A DNA stretch of 39,921 bases. Source: Pseudarthrobacter cellobiosi (GTDB taxonomy: Bacteria; Actinomycetota; Actinomycetes; Actinomycetales; Micrococcaceae). The position numbers were made by a program, and so were the translations under genes. Positions 25,776 to 33,407 of the stretch are shown here, in pieces. Under the pieces are notes generated by a model. That model did not search any database, was not told where the DNA came from, and saw only the letters and a program-made list of their open reading frames with translations. The DNA lies in the NCBI RefSeq assembly GCF_023913755.1, contig NZ_JAMXBJ010000046.1, positions 1-39,921 of the forward strand, in the 5' to 3' direction. Each line of letters begins with the position of its first letter. Within the stretch, counting starts at the first letter, position 1.

Positions 25776-26324
25776 TCAGCTTTCACCTGCGGCGAGTTGG
25801 CGTGCCCCTCCAACGTATCGCGAAGTGATGTGCCGTTGCGCCGCCCGGGCCAGCAGGCCTCCCGCCTGGTAGAACCAGTTCGCGTGCCTGCTGAAGGCGG
25901 TGATCTTCAGGAACACCCGCCCGTCAGCGCCGATCTCAACTTCGAAGGCTTCTTCGCCGCGTTCAGGATGGCCGGGCAGCGTGCCGTAGCCGAAGCCCGC
26001 TGACTGGGGGCCGTCTCCCGGCACCGGCCGCCGCACCCAGACCACCTCGCACGGGGCATTAATACGGAAAGGCCCGACGCCGAACCCGCTCACCACGCGC
26101 GCGCCGGGGATCACGACGTCGGACTCGGTCCGGACGCGCAGTCCGGACCGACGCTGCAGTTCCCATGTAAGGATTCCGTACGCCACCCGGCGGTAGAGCG
26201 CCAACCCCTCACCCAGGTACTCCTGCGATACGAGGCAGGGGTAGCCTTCCGGCGCCCGGCCGTGCTCGGTGGAGCCGATGCCCGGGTAGTTGAGGCCGCC
26301 GGCAGCCAGGCGCTCCCCGGTCAA
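25776..26324 (-). CDS. DUF1990 family protein
   Basis: The 182-residue protein has the DUF1990 signature FGYGTLPGHPERGEEAF and the C-terminal AFSRHANWFYQAGG. It is a family of unknown function with a lipid-binding-like beta fold. The start appears to be a TTG at 26324-26322 overlapping the upstream TGA, which would couple translation to the MmcQ gene; no better start is visible before NYPGIGSTE. It is followed closely by the TPR gene. Confidence 0.82.
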   Translation of the reverse strand: MTGERLAAGGLNYPGIGSTEHGRAPEGYPCLVSQEYLGEGLALYRRVAYGILTWELQRRSGLRVRTESDVVIPGARVVSGFGVGPFRINAPCEVVWVRRPVPGDGPQSAGFGYGTLPGHPERGEEAFEVEIGADGRVFLKITAFSRHANWFYQAGGLLARAAQRHITSRYVGGARQLAAGES

Positions 26325-26737
26325 CGGGGCTCACCCGAAGAACCGGACAGCCGCGCCCATCCCAGCTGCTCCTGTTGCTTGCGGCTCAGGGAGGCCACCA
26401 CCAGATCGTAGGAATCCTCCACCATGTCCCGGACCATGGCGTCGGGCAGGTTTCCGTCCAGCCGCACGCCGTTCCAATGGGTCTTGTTCATGTGCCACGC
26501 GCCGGTGATTTCCGGGTGGGCGGCCCGCAGCTGCTCAGCCAGGGCGGGTTCACATTTCAAGCTCACGGACCAGTCGTCGGGGTTCATTGCGGACGCCGCA
26601 AACATCTTGGCTTCGTGCCGCGCGCCACCTGCTACGGCAGCCCGGACCTTAAACACGGAGGTCTCCGGACCGAAGGGAAAATCCTCGAAGGCACCGGGAA
26701 ATGACAGGCATATTGCCTTGAGTTGGGCTGCGTCCAT
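26321..26737 (-). CDS. MmcQ/YjbR family DNA-binding protein
   Basis: The 138-residue protein has the MmcQ/YjbR pattern: CLSFPGAFEDFPFGPETSVFKV at the N-terminus, DDWSVSLKCEP in the middle, and MNKTHWNGVRLDG with a final SYDLVVASLSRKQQEQL. The family has a CyaY-like fold and is thought to bind DNA; its role is unclear. No Shine-Dalgarno site precedes the ATG and a TATAGG box ends 8 bases upstream, so the transcript may be leaderless. It diverges from the oxygenase gene. Confidence 0.88.
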   Translation of the reverse strand: MDAAQLKAICLSFPGAFEDFPFGPETSVFKVRAAVAGGARHEAKMFAASAMNPDDWSVSLKCEPALAEQLRAAHPEITGAWHMNKTHWNGVRLDGNLPDAMVRDMVEDSYDLVVASLSRKQQEQLGWARLSGSSGEPR

Positions 26738-26745
26738 GGACCGAG

Positions 26746-26776
26746 CCTATAAAGCCCTTCCCGGCGGTGCTAGTCT
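26746..26776. promoter_or_regulatory. Divergent -10 boxes suggesting leaderless transcripts
   Basis: On the plus strand TAGTCT (26771-26776) ends 6 bases before the oxygenase ATG. On the minus strand TATAGG (26751-26746) ends 8 bases before the MmcQ ATG. Neither start has a ribosome binding site. Both spacings place transcription start at or near the first codon. Confidence 0.45.
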
Positions 26777-26782
26777 GCGAAG

Positions 26783-27811
26783 ATGTCACCCGATCAGGCC
26801 ATCATCCCCGTTCTGGACATGAGCGCCGCACGCCAGCCGTACGGCTCCTTTAGCCCGGAATTCATCGACCAGCTGCGGGACGCCGCCCACAATGTGGGCT
26901 TCTTCCAAATCACTGGTTACGGCGCCGCCCCCGGCCAGGCCCAGGAGCTGCTGGCCCTCATCAAACGCTTCTTCGATCTGCCCCTCGAGGAGCGGATGAA
27001 GCTGGACAACAGGATTTCACCGCACTTCCGCGGCTACACCCGGATGGGCACTGAAATCACGCAGGGACGGGCCGACGCCCGCGAGCAGATCGACTACTCC
27101 CCGGATCGCGAGCCCGTCCACAACTATCCGGCCGATCAGCCGTACTGGCTCCTCCAGGGGCACAATATGTGGCCCGAGGAGGCGTTGCCGGAGCTCAAGC
27201 CGGCGGCCATGGCCTGGGCCGACCTGATGTCCAGTGTGGGCATGGAGCTGCTGCGTGGGATCTCGGTTTCCCTGGGGCTGCCGGAGGACCACTTCGACGA
27301 GCCCTTCGGCAACGAACCGGCCTGGATGGGCAAGCTGGTGCATTACGTCGGCGGCGTGGTGGAGGCGGCCGGCGACCAGGGCGTAGGCTCCCACGCCGAC
27401 TACGGTTTCGTCACCCTGCTCCTCCAGGACGAGGTGGGCGGGCTGGAAGTGCTGCCGCCTGGGACCAGTGAATGGGCACCGGTTGAGCCTGTTCCCGGGG
27501 CACTCGTGGTGAACCTGGGCGAAATGCTGGAGGTGGCCACGGAAGGTTACCTCGCCGCCACGATCCACCGGGTTCAGGCGCCGCCACCCGGCGTGGACCG
27601 TTACTCAGTCCCCTTCTTCTGGTCGCCGCGGTTGGATGCCGTGATCGATCCGGTGCCACTGCCTCCCGAGCTCAAAGCCCAGGCCCGTGGCATCTCCGAC
27701 GATCCGTCCAACCCGATGCTCGCGTCCTTTGGCCTGAACATGCTCAAGGGCCGCATGCGCGCCCATCCCGATGTGACCGAACGCCACTACCCGGAACTGA
27801 TGCAGCGCTGA
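26783..27811 (+). CDS. 2-oxoglutarate/Fe(II)-dependent oxygenase, isopenicillin N synthase-like
   Basis: The 342-residue protein has an N-terminal DIOX_N region (about 7-115, IPVLDMS, NVGFFQITGYG, FFDLPLEE) and a C-terminal 2OG-Fe(II) oxygenase domain. The iron triad is His204, Asp206 (GSHADYGFVTLL) and His262 (ATIHRV). Arg273 with Ser275 (RYSVPFF) binds 2-oxoglutarate. These bacterial relatives of isopenicillin N synthase have varied or unknown substrates, and nothing nearby suggests antibiotic synthesis. No ribosome binding site precedes the ATG. Confidence 0.93.
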   Translation: MSPDQAIIPVLDMSAARQPYGSFSPEFIDQLRDAAHNVGFFQITGYGAAPGQAQELLALIKRFFDLPLEERMKLDNRISPHFRGYTRMGTEITQGRADAREQIDYSPDREPVHNYPADQPYWLLQGHNMWPEEALPELKPAAMAWADLMSSVGMELLRGISVSLGLPEDHFDEPFGNEPAWMGKLVHYVGGVVEAAGDQGVGSHADYGFVTLLLQDEVGGLEVLPPGTSEWAPVEPVPGALVVNLGEMLEVATEGYLAATIHRVQAPPPGVDRYSVPFFWSPRLDAVIDPVPLPPELKAQARGISDDPSNPMLASFGLNMLKGRMRAHPDVTERHYPELMQR

Positions 27812-27877
27812 TCGTCGCCCAACCCTGAGCCTGCCGCGCACGCGCGTGCCGCGGGAGCTGCGCGTCCAGGGAACCAG

Positions 27878-28303
27878 TCAGAGGTTGTACTTCCACGCCT
27901 GCTGCGCGGGGCAAACGTCCATCACCACGTCCAGGCCGGCGGCCTTGGCACGGTCCACTGCCGCTTCGTCGATAACACCCAGCTGCAACCACACGGCTTT
28001 GGCGCCCACCGCAATTGCCTGGTCCATCACCGCCCCGACCTTCTGCGAGTTCACAAAGCAGTCGACGACGTCGAGGGGTTGCTTTTCAGTGGGAATCTCA
28101 CCCAGGGTGCGGTACCCGGTTTCGCCGTGGACAGGGTGGCCGGGAAGGTTGACCGGGATGATCTCCATCCCGAGCCGGTCGCGGATAAACAGCGAGGTGT
28201 CGTAGGCGGCACGCCACTCATTGGTGGTCAGGCCCACGATGGCCCACCGCCCTTTGTTTCGCATCAGGCGCTCAATCACGGCAGGATCGTTGACGTGGAC
28301 CAT
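27878..28303 (-). CDS. CoA-binding (YccU-like) protein
   Basis: The 141-residue protein has a Rossmann-type CoA-binding domain: RWAIVGLTTNEWRAAY, IIPVNLPGHPVHGE, DVVDCFVNSQ and AVWLQLGVIDEAA. It is a paralog of the last gene of the SAM-controlled operon (AIAVGAKAVWLQLG versus AIAAGAKTLWLQLG). The ATG at 28303 fits the family's usual start; an ATG five codons earlier (28318) is also possible and neither has an ideal ribosome binding site. It diverges from that operon. The ligand and function are unknown. Confidence 0.88.
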   Translation of the reverse strand: MVHVNDPAVIERLMRNKGRWAIVGLTTNEWRAAYDTSLFIRDRLGMEIIPVNLPGHPVHGETGYRTLGEIPTEKQPLDVVDCFVNSQKVGAVMDQAIAVGAKAVWLQLGVIDEAAVDRAKAAGLDVVMDVCPAQQAWKYNL

Positions 28304-28443
28304 GACGCAAGCGTACATCGTCCCCTGAGCGGCCCCTGATCGAATATTTGAATGAATAGCGGGCGTCAATGCCTGGCGTGAACGAATATTACGTTCCGCG
28401 GACCCCGATTTGGCGCAGAGCGTACGGTCAGCTGTAGTGGAAG

Positions 28444-28569
28444 TGACCATCCCGAGCGGCCGAGAGACCTGGATCGATGAAGCCGCAGCATCCCTGACCA
28501 AACGCTGTACCCGTTGAGGCGACCATCCTCGGCAAACAGTGAAGGGTGCTACCGCCAGGATCGATGGAG
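28444..28569 (+). promoter_or_regulatory. SAM riboswitch (S-box type) upstream of acs
   Basis: The leader has the S-box core in order: GAGCGGCCGAGAGACCTGG (28454-28472), ATCGATGAAGCCGCAGCATCC (about 28473-28493) and AGGGTGCTACCGCCAGGA (about 28543-28560). The closing helix P1 pairs CCATC (28447-28451) with GATGG (28563-28567). The second strand overlaps the acs ribosome binding site GGAG (28566-28569), 7 bases before the ATG. SAM binding should therefore block translation; there is no terminator hairpin between it and the start. Upstream, GAACG-N7-CGTTC at 28380-28396 may be a promoter operator. The subclass (SAM-I versus a SAM-I/IV variant) is uncertain. Confidence 0.85.
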
Positions 28570-28576
28570 CACATCT

Positions 28577-30871
28577 ATGACATCAGAAGTATCCTCTGCC
28601 ACGTCTCTGTCCACCCTGAGTCCCGTCAGCGCCGCAGCAGCGGCCGCCGCACTGGGCTCTCCCCAATCCACTTCGAACGCGACGGCGGTCGAAGCAGGGC
28701 TGCGTGACGCGCCCGGCCCTTCCAGCAGCTCATCGGGATGGTCCTCGACCGAGCCCAACGACGTCGCCGTGCACGGCGCACCGTCGGGAGGGCCGGCGCG
28801 CCACAGCAGCACCACCGCCGCGCAGCACACGGCGGAGCACGAAGCAGCCCAGCACCACGAAGAAACACGCGGCGAAGCACAACCGGACAATGTGGCATTT
28901 TGGGAACAGCAGGCCCTCCGCCTGGACTGGGCCCAGCCAGCAGGAACGTCCGGCGGCAAGCCGTGGCACACGGCCCACCGCCGCGTCCCGGCCGACGCCG
29001 CAGCCCGAAAAGGCCCGGAGATCACCTGGTTTGAGGGCGGCAAGCTCAATGTCGCCTTCAACTGCGTGGACCGCCACGTAGCCAAGGGCCACGGCGACAA
29101 GGTGGCCCTCCACTTCGAGGGCGAGCCCGGCGACCGTCGAGCCATCACGTACGCGGAGCTGCAGTGCGAAGTCTCCAAGGCGGCCAACGCCCTGCAGGCC
29201 CTGGGCATCACCAAGGGTGACCGCGTGGTCATCTACCTGCCGGTCATCCCCGAAACCGTCATCATCACCCTCGCCGTGGCCCGCATAGGCGCCATCCACT
29301 CGCTCGTTTTCGGTGGCTTCTCCGCTGAAGCCCTGAAGTTCCGCGTCGAAGACACGGGCGCCAAGCTCCTGGTGACCACGGACGGCCAGTTCCGCCGCGG
29401 TGTCGCCGTGCCCGTCAAGGACAACGCGGATGCCGCCGTCGCCGGGGACAACGCGATCGAACACGTGCTGGTCATCAACCGCACCACGGCGCCGGAGGAC
29501 CTGGCCGCCGTCCCCATGACTGAAGGCCGCGACGTGTGGTGGCATGACGCCGTCGGGAGCGCCGCGGAAGTCCACGAACCGGAGGCGTTCGACGCCGAGA
29601 CGCCGCTGTTCATCATGTACACGTCCGGGACCACCGGCAAGCCCAAGGGCCTGGTCCACACTTCCGGCGGGTACCTGACCCAGGCGTCCTGGAGCTTCGA
29701 ACACCTCTTCAGCAACCCGGATCCCGCACTCCGTGACCAGGACGTGCACTGGTGCACGGCGGACCTCGCCTGGGTCACGGCGCACACTTACGAGATCTAC
29801 GGCCCGCTCTCCAACGGCGTCACCCAGGTGATCTTCGAAGGCACTCCGAACACCCCGCACCCGGGCCGCCACTTCGAGATCATCGAACGCTACGGCGTCA
29901 CGCAGTACTACACCGCGCCCACGCTGGTCCGTTCCCTCATGGGCTGGTTCCCGGACGGCGTGCCGGGCAGCTACGACCTCTCCTCCATCCGGATGCTCGG
30001 CACCGTGGGCGAGGCCGTGAACCCCGAGGCCTGGCGCTGGCTGCGCCAGAACGTCGGCGCCGGCACCGCACCCGTGGTGGACACGTGGTGGCAGTCCGAG
30101 ACCGGCGCCACCATCCTCTCCCCCGCGCCCACGGACACCGAGTTCAAGCCGGGCTGCGCGGCCCGCCCGCTGCCGGGCGTCAGTACCAGGATCGTGGACG
30201 ACGCCGGCAATACAGTGCCGCCGGGCGTCCAGGGTTTCATTGTGGTGGACACCCCCGGACCCGCTATTGCGCGCACCGTCTGGGGCAACCCCCGCCGCTA
30301 CTACGACTCCTACTGGAGCCAGTATGTGGAACAGGGCTGGTTCCTCGCCGGCGACGGCGCGAAGTACGATGCCGACGGCGACATCTGGATCCTGGGCCGC
30401 GTGGACGACACCCTGAACGTCTCCGGCCACCTGCTGTCCACCATCGAGATCGAGTCAGCGCTGGTGTCCCACCCCGATGTGGTGGAGGCCGGCGTCTGTC
30501 CAGTGGCAGATCCCAAGACCGGGCACGCGATTGTCGCTTTTGTCGTACTAAAGCGCGGGCTTTCGCTCCCCAACCGCCCCCTCCCCTCGCAAGCTCGGGC
30601 AGGGAACCCGGCGGTCGTGGGCCCAGGCTCTATCGCCGAGGAGCTCCGCAACCACGTGGCGAAGGCGATCGGCCCGATCGCGAAGCCGCGCGACGTCGTC
30701 GTCGTCCCTGACGTACCGAAGACCCGCAGCGGCAAGATCATGCGCCGGCTGCTCACCCAATTATTCGAGGGGACCGCCCTGGGCGACACCACCTCGCTCC
30801 AAAACGAACCGGCGATCGCCGGAATCCAGGACGTCCTGCGCGAGCGGACCCTAGTAAAGGAAAACTCATGA
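28577..30871 (+). CDS. acs: Acetyl-CoA synthetase (AMP-forming)
   Basis: The enzyme activates acetate to acetyl-CoA through acetyl-AMP. AMP-binding motif YTSGTTGKPKG, WWQSETG (its second Trp limits the pocket to acetate in Acs) and the C-terminal PKTRSGKIMRR with the acetylatable Lys are present. At 764 residues it is about 110 longer than usual. About 95 extra N-terminal residues are Ser/Ala/His-rich, and about 20 extra residues (LSLPNRPLPSQARAGNPAVV) interrupt the C-terminal domain after VVLKRG. The ATG is set by GGAG within the riboswitch. The stop overlaps the next start (ATGA). In this operon it could recycle the acetate released by MetY. Confidence 0.92.
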   Translation: MTSEVSSATSLSTLSPVSAAAAAAALGSPQSTSNATAVEAGLRDAPGPSSSSSGWSSTEPNDVAVHGAPSGGPARHSSTTAAQHTAEHEAAQHHEETRGEAQPDNVAFWEQQALRLDWAQPAGTSGGKPWHTAHRRVPADAAARKGPEITWFEGGKLNVAFNCVDRHVAKGHGDKVALHFEGEPGDRRAITYAELQCEVSKAANALQALGITKGDRVVIYLPVIPETVIITLAVARIGAIHSLVFGGFSAEALKFRVEDTGAKLLVTTDGQFRRGVAVPVKDNADAAVAGDNAIEHVLVINRTTAPEDLAAVPMTEGRDVWWHDAVGSAAEVHEPEAFDAETPLFIMYTSGTTGKPKGLVHTSGGYLTQASWSFEHLFSNPDPALRDQDVHWCTADLAWVTAHTYEIYGPLSNGVTQVIFEGTPNTPHPGRHFEIIERYGVTQYYTAPTLVRSLMGWFPDGVPGSYDLSSIRMLGTVGEAVNPEAWRWLRQNVGAGTAPVVDTWWQSETGATILSPAPTDTEFKPGCAARPLPGVSTRIVDDAGNTVPPGVQGFIVVDTPGPAIARTVWGNPRRYYDSYWSQYVEQGWFLAGDGAKYDADGDIWILGRVDDTLNVSGHLLSTIEIESALVSHPDVVEAGVCPVADPKTGHAIVAFVVLKRGLSLPNRPLPSQARAGNPAVVGPGSIAEELRNHVAKAIGPIAKPRDVVVVPDVPKTRSGKIMRRLLTQLFEGTALGDTTSLQNEPAIAGIQDVLRERTLVKENS
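30556..30627. repeat. Probable small inserted element within acs
   Basis: About 70 bases, including CTCGCAAGCTCGGGCAGGGA (30586-30605), encode a Pro/Arg-rich stretch absent from the Acs family and unlike the flanking codons in amino-acid make-up. The frame is kept. The boundaries are estimated from the break in family similarity. Confidence 0.45.
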
Positions 30872-32067
30872 CAGACATCAGCAACGTTGCCCGCCTTTCA
30901 GAGCCGCTCAAGTTTGCGTACTGGGTGCCGAACGTTTCCGGCGGCCTGGTGGTCTCCACGATCGAACAGCGCACCGGCTGGGACTTTGACTACAACAAGA
31001 AGCTCGCGCAGATCGCCGAGAACTCCGGTTTCGAGTACGCCCTGACGCAGACCCGGTATGCCGCGTCCTACGGGGCCGACAAGCAGCACGAGGCCACGTC
31101 CTTCAGCCTTGCCCTGCTCGCCGCCACGGAGCGTCTCAAGGTCATCGCCGCCGTCCACCCGGGCATGTGGCACCCCGGTGTGCTGGCCAAATACATCATC
31201 ACCGCGGACCACATCTCCAACGGCCGCGCCGCCGTCAACATCGTCTCCGGCTGGCTCAAGAACGAGTTCACCAACTTCGGCCTTGACTGGCTGGAGCACG
31301 ACGAACGCTACGTCCGCACCGAGGAGTTCATCAGGGTGCTGCGCGGCCTGTGGACCGAGCAGGAGTACAGCCAGGCCGGCAAGTACTACAACATCACGGA
31401 CTTCACCCTGAACCCGGCCCCCGTGGACGTTCCCGGCCGCGCCCACCCCGAGGTCTTCTTCGGCGGCAACTCGACGGCGGCCCAGGCCACTGCGGGCCGT
31501 GTGGCCGACTGGTACTTCTCCAACGGCAAGGACCTGGAAGGCTTCAAGGAGAATATCGCCGGCGTGGTGGCAGCGTCCGGCGAAACCGGCCGAGGCAACG
31601 ACGGTGCCCTGGCCGCCCCCCGCTTCGGTCTCAACGGCTTTGTGATCGCCCGTGATTCCGAGAAGGAAGCCCGCGATACGCTGCGCGAAATCGTTGAGAA
31701 GGCACACAAGCCGGCAGTCCAGGGCTTCCGCGACGCCGTGCAGGAAGCCGGCGCGTCCACCAAGGACGGCAAGGGCATGTGGGCCGACTCCAGCTTCGAG
31801 GACCTGGTCCAGTACAACGACGGCTTCAAGACCCAGCTGATCGGCACCCCGGAGCAGATCGCCGAACGGATCGTGGCTTACAAGAAGATCGGCGTGAACC
31901 TCTTCCTCACCGGCTACCTGCACTTCCAGGAGGAAGTCGCCGCCTTCGGCCAGGACATCCTGCCGATCGTCCGCGAACTCGAAGCCGACCTGGCCCGCAA
32001 AAACGGCACCCAGCTGGACGTGTCCGGGACGCCGGTTGCCGCAGCCGCCGAGTCGGTGGCTGTCTGA
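30868..32067 (+). CDS. sfnG: Dimethylsulfone monooxygenase (LLM-class flavin-dependent)
   Basis: SfnG uses FMNH2 and oxygen to convert dimethylsulfone to methanesulfinate, a sulfur-scavenging step. The 399-residue protein closely resembles the Pseudomonas enzyme as I know it: FAYWVPNVSGGLVVSTIEQR, GFEYALTQTRY, AAVNIVSGWLKNEF, WLEHDERYVRTEEFIR, FEDLVQYNDGFKTQLIGTP and LTGYLHFQEEV. It is a luciferase-like TIM barrel. The C-terminal Ala/Val tail is longer than usual. It is coupled to acs by ATGA and to metY by a one-base TGATG overlap. Pathway partners such as methanesulfinate and methanesulfonate monooxygenases and a flavin reductase are not in the window. A different LLM substrate is possible. 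Confidence 0.88.
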   Translation: MTDISNVARLSEPLKFAYWVPNVSGGLVVSTIEQRTGWDFDYNKKLAQIAENSGFEYALTQTRYAASYGADKQHEATSFSLALLAATERLKVIAAVHPGMWHPGVLAKYIITADHISNGRAAVNIVSGWLKNEFTNFGLDWLEHDERYVRTEEFIRVLRGLWTEQEYSQAGKYYNITDFTLNPAPVDVPGRAHPEVFFGGNSTAAQATAGRVADWYFSNGKDLEGFKENIAGVVAASGETGRGNDGALAAPRFGLNGFVIARDSEKEARDTLREIVEKAHKPAVQGFRDAVQEAGASTKDGKGMWADSSFEDLVQYNDGFKTQLIGTPEQIAERIVAYKKIGVNLFLTGYLHFQEEVAAFGQDILPIVRELEADLARKNGTQLDVSGTPVAAAAESVAV

Positions 32068-33407
32068 TGGCTGACCGCAAGTTCGGTTTCCGCACCCGCG
32101 CGCTGCACGCCGGCGGCACCCCCGACGCCGAGCATGGCGCCCGTGCGGTGCCCATCTACCAGACCACGTCCTTCGTGTTCAAGGACACCCAGGATGCCGC
32201 CAACCTCTTCGCCCTGCAGAAGTACGGCAACATCTACTCCCGCATCGGCAACCCCACCGTGGCAGCGTTCGAGGAGCGCATCGCCTCGCTGGAGGGCGGC
32301 ATCGGCGCGGTGGCGACGTCGTCGGGCATGGCCGCGGAGTTCATCACGTTCGCTGCGCTGACCCAGTCCGGCGACCACATCGTGGCAGCCTCCCAGCTCT
32401 ACGGCGGCACCGTCACCCAGCTGGACGTGACCCTCCGCCGCTTCGGCGTTGACACCACCTTCGTTCCCGGCACCGACCCCGCGGACTATGCCGCGGCGGT
32501 GCAGGAGAACACCAAGGCGATCTTCGTCGAGGTGGTGGCCAACCCGTCGTCGGAAGTCCAGGACCTGGCGGCCCTGGCCAAGGTAGCGCACGACGCCGGC
32601 GTCCCCCTCGTGGTCGACGCCACCCTGAGCACGCCGTACCTTGTGCGCCCGATCGAACACGGCGCCGACATCGTGATCCACTCCGCCACCAAGTTCCTGG
32701 GCGGGCACGGCACCACGCTGGGCGGCGTGATCGTGGAGAGCGGCCGGTTTGATTGGGGCAACGGCAAGTTCCCCACCATGACCGAGCCGGTGGCGTCCTA
32801 CGGAGATGTCTCCTGGTGGGGCAATTTCGGCGAGTACGGCTTCCTCACCAAACTGCGCTGCGAACAGCTGCGGGACATCGGCCCGGCACTTTCCCCGCTT
32901 TCGGCCTTCCAGCTGCTGCAGGGCGTGGAAACACTGCCGCAGCGCCTGGACGAACACCTCAAAAACGCCCAGGCCGTGGCCGAATGGCTCGAGGCCGATC
33001 CCCGGGTGGCGTACGTCAACTTCTCCGGGCTTCCCTCGCACCCGCATTTTGAGCGCGCGAAAAAGTACTTGCCGCTGGGCCCCGGCTCCGTGTTCTCCTT
33101 CGGGGTGAAGGGCGGCCGCACGGCCGGGCAGAAGTTCATCGAATCCCTGCAGCTGGCCTCGCACCTGGCCAACGTGGGTGATTCCCGCACTCTGGTGATC
33201 CACCCGGGTTCCACCACGCACCAGCAGCTGAGCCCGGTCCAGCTGGAATCTGCGGGCGTGCCCGAGGACCTGGTCCGGATTTCCGTGGGCCTGGAGGACA
33301 TCGACGACATCCTGTGGGACCTGGACCAGGCACTGGACGCGGCCTCGGAACCGGTGGTCGAGCTCGTCGGGACCGTGGATTCCTGCACGATTGGAGCCAA
33401 CGTATGA
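32067..33407 (+). CDS. metY: O-acetylhomoserine aminocarboxypropyltransferase (O-acetylhomoserine sulfhydrylase)
   Basis: This PLP enzyme makes homocysteine (or methionine from methanethiol) from O-acetylhomoserine and releases acetate. The 446-residue protein is of the gamma family: YSRIGNPT (57-64) binds PLP from the partner subunit, SSGMAA follows, and the Schiff-base Lys209 is in HSATKFLGGHGTTLGG. The insertion around FPTMTEPVASYGDVSWWGNF and the overall length favour MetY over cystathionine gamma-synthase. The start at 32067 overlaps the sfnG stop, and the stop overlaps the next start (ATGA). The tail SEPVVELVGTVDSC contains a stretch encoded by a dispersed repeat. Confidence 0.94.
   Translation: MADRKFGFRTRALHAGGTPDAEHGARAVPIYQTTSFVFKDTQDAANLFALQKYGNIYSRIGNPTVAAFEERIASLEGGIGAVATSSGMAAEFITFAALTQSGDHIVAASQLYGGTVTQLDVTLRRFGVDTTFVPGTDPADYAAAVQENTKAIFVEVVANPSSEVQDLAALAKVAHDAGVPLVVDATLSTPYLVRPIEHGADIVIHSATKFLGGHGTTLGGVIVESGRFDWGNGKFPTMTEPVASYGDVSWWGNFGEYGFLTKLRCEQLRDIGPALSPLSAFQLLQGVETLPQRLDEHLKNAQAVAEWLEADPRVAYVNFSGLPSHPHFERAKKYLPLGPGSVFSFGVKGGRTAGQKFIESLQLASHLANVGDSRTLVIHPGSTTHQQLSPVQLESAGVPEDLVRISVGLEDIDDILWDLDQALDAASEPVVELVGTVDSCTIGANV
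33353..33374. repeat. Dispersed GGTGGTCGAGCTCGTCGGGA-type repeat inside metY
   Basis: The word GGTGGTCGAGCTCGTCGGGA(CC) is read as VVELVGT in the MetY C-terminus and is the same repeat as in purL with a few changes. Confidence 0.55.

Noticed and set aside
28304..28501. N-terminal extension of the divergent CoA-binding protein
   Set aside because: It would run backwards through the SAM riboswitch region and adds no domain; the family start lies at 28303 or 28318.
28730..30430. Long minus-strand open frame (566 codons) opposite acs
   Set aside because: It mirrors the Acs codons, has no recognisable domain, and acs is certain.
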